This document shows positions 12,361 through 12,499 of a stretch of 12,499 nucleotides of DNA, piece by piece. The notes beneath the pieces were generated by a model, which searched no databases, had not been told where the DNA came from, and was given only the letters and a program-made list of their open reading frames with translations. The DNA is from Nitrosopumilaceae archaeon. GTDB lineage: Archaea; Thermoproteota; Nitrososphaeria; Nitrososphaerales; Nitrosopumilaceae. The position numbers and the translations under genes are program-made. The stretch covers positions 1 to 12,499 of the forward strand of contig JAGWAW010000023.1 of the NCBI GenBank assembly GCA_021296165.1. Reading direction: 5' to 3'. How positions within the stretch are numbered: position 1 is the first letter of the stretch; each line of letters begins with the position of its first letter.

Positions 12361-12499
12361 TTCTCCCTAATATAATACGCCAGCATTATATGGCAAAAAC
12401 CCTACGCTGCACCCAATCAGTGGTTCCTCCCGCAAAGACGGGTGATTGATCCAAATGCCTCAAATCTGACCCCCAAAAGCCTATCCAGACAGGTGTACG
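12361..12499. other. Non-coding tail with small inverted repeats
   Basis: No gene is visible after the TatD-family stop. tataat (12371-12376) and attata (12385-12390) form a 6-pair stem around an 8-base loop, possibly a transcription end. Further on, caatca (12414-12419) pairs with tgattg (12443-12448) and encloses cccg/cggg (12429-12432 with 12439-12442). The second structure could be part of an RNA or a promoter region for a gene outside the window. Confidence 0.35.

Noticed and set aside
1..12499. CRISPR arrays, insertion sequences, prophage or integrase genes
   Set aside because: No regularly spaced direct repeats, transposase or integrase motifs were seen on either strand.

Overview
This GC-rich window reads as chromosomal DNA of an ammonia-oxidising thaumarchaeon of the Cenarchaeum symbiosum type. 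The grounds are an archaeal histone, a small secreted blue copper protein, a secreted sugar-dehydrogenase-like protein ending in a CFI-box (GGGC[FL]IATAAYG) tail, TATA boxes instead of bacterial -35/-10 elements, and GTG and TTG starts. The attribution is inference from gene content and protein style; no database search was made.

Layout. Bases 1-451 hold no convincing gene but contain a strong GC hairpin and a perfect 16-base palindrome. From 3447 down to 452 on the minus strand lie hisI, a threonine-synthase-like PLP enzyme and, 31 bases after it, a fusion of a ThiS/MoaD-like carrier domain to an E1-like (MoeB/ThiF) activating enzyme. On the plus strand, 3627-5237 encodes a secreted beta-propeller sugar-dehydrogenase-like protein that converges on the histidine operon. 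Bases 7951-5285 (minus) are hisB-hisH-hisA-hisF, overlapping by 1, 4 and 7 bases. Upstream on the same strand is inorganic pyrophosphatase (8542-8006). Bases 8743-10540 carry four compact genes in convergent pairs: an unknown 103-residue protein, a PAP2 membrane phosphatase, a 55-residue two-CxxC protein, and an unknown protein with a Cys/His cluster. Then come the blue copper protein (plus), tRNA-Cys(GCA) (minus), a histone (minus) and, divergent from the histone, a TatD-family metal hydrolase (plus). Bases 12361-12499 are non-coding with small inverted repeats.

How the genes fit together. Five histidine-pathway proteins are present: HisI, HisB, the HisH/HisF glutamine-dependent synthase pair, and HisA. 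HisG, HisE, HisC and HisD are not in the window. The pyrophosphatase removes pyrophosphate made by biosynthesis in general. The copper protein fits the copper-based electron transport of ammonia-oxidising archaea. Most genes with their own promoter have a TATA-like element centred about 25-28 bases before the start codon, which points to leaderless mRNAs.

Most worth a second look: the carrier-E1 fusion, whose diglycine is internal, beside a fold-type-II PLP enzyme; the CFI-box tail on the secreted enzyme; two small Cys-rich proteins; and palindromes lying in or near promoters.
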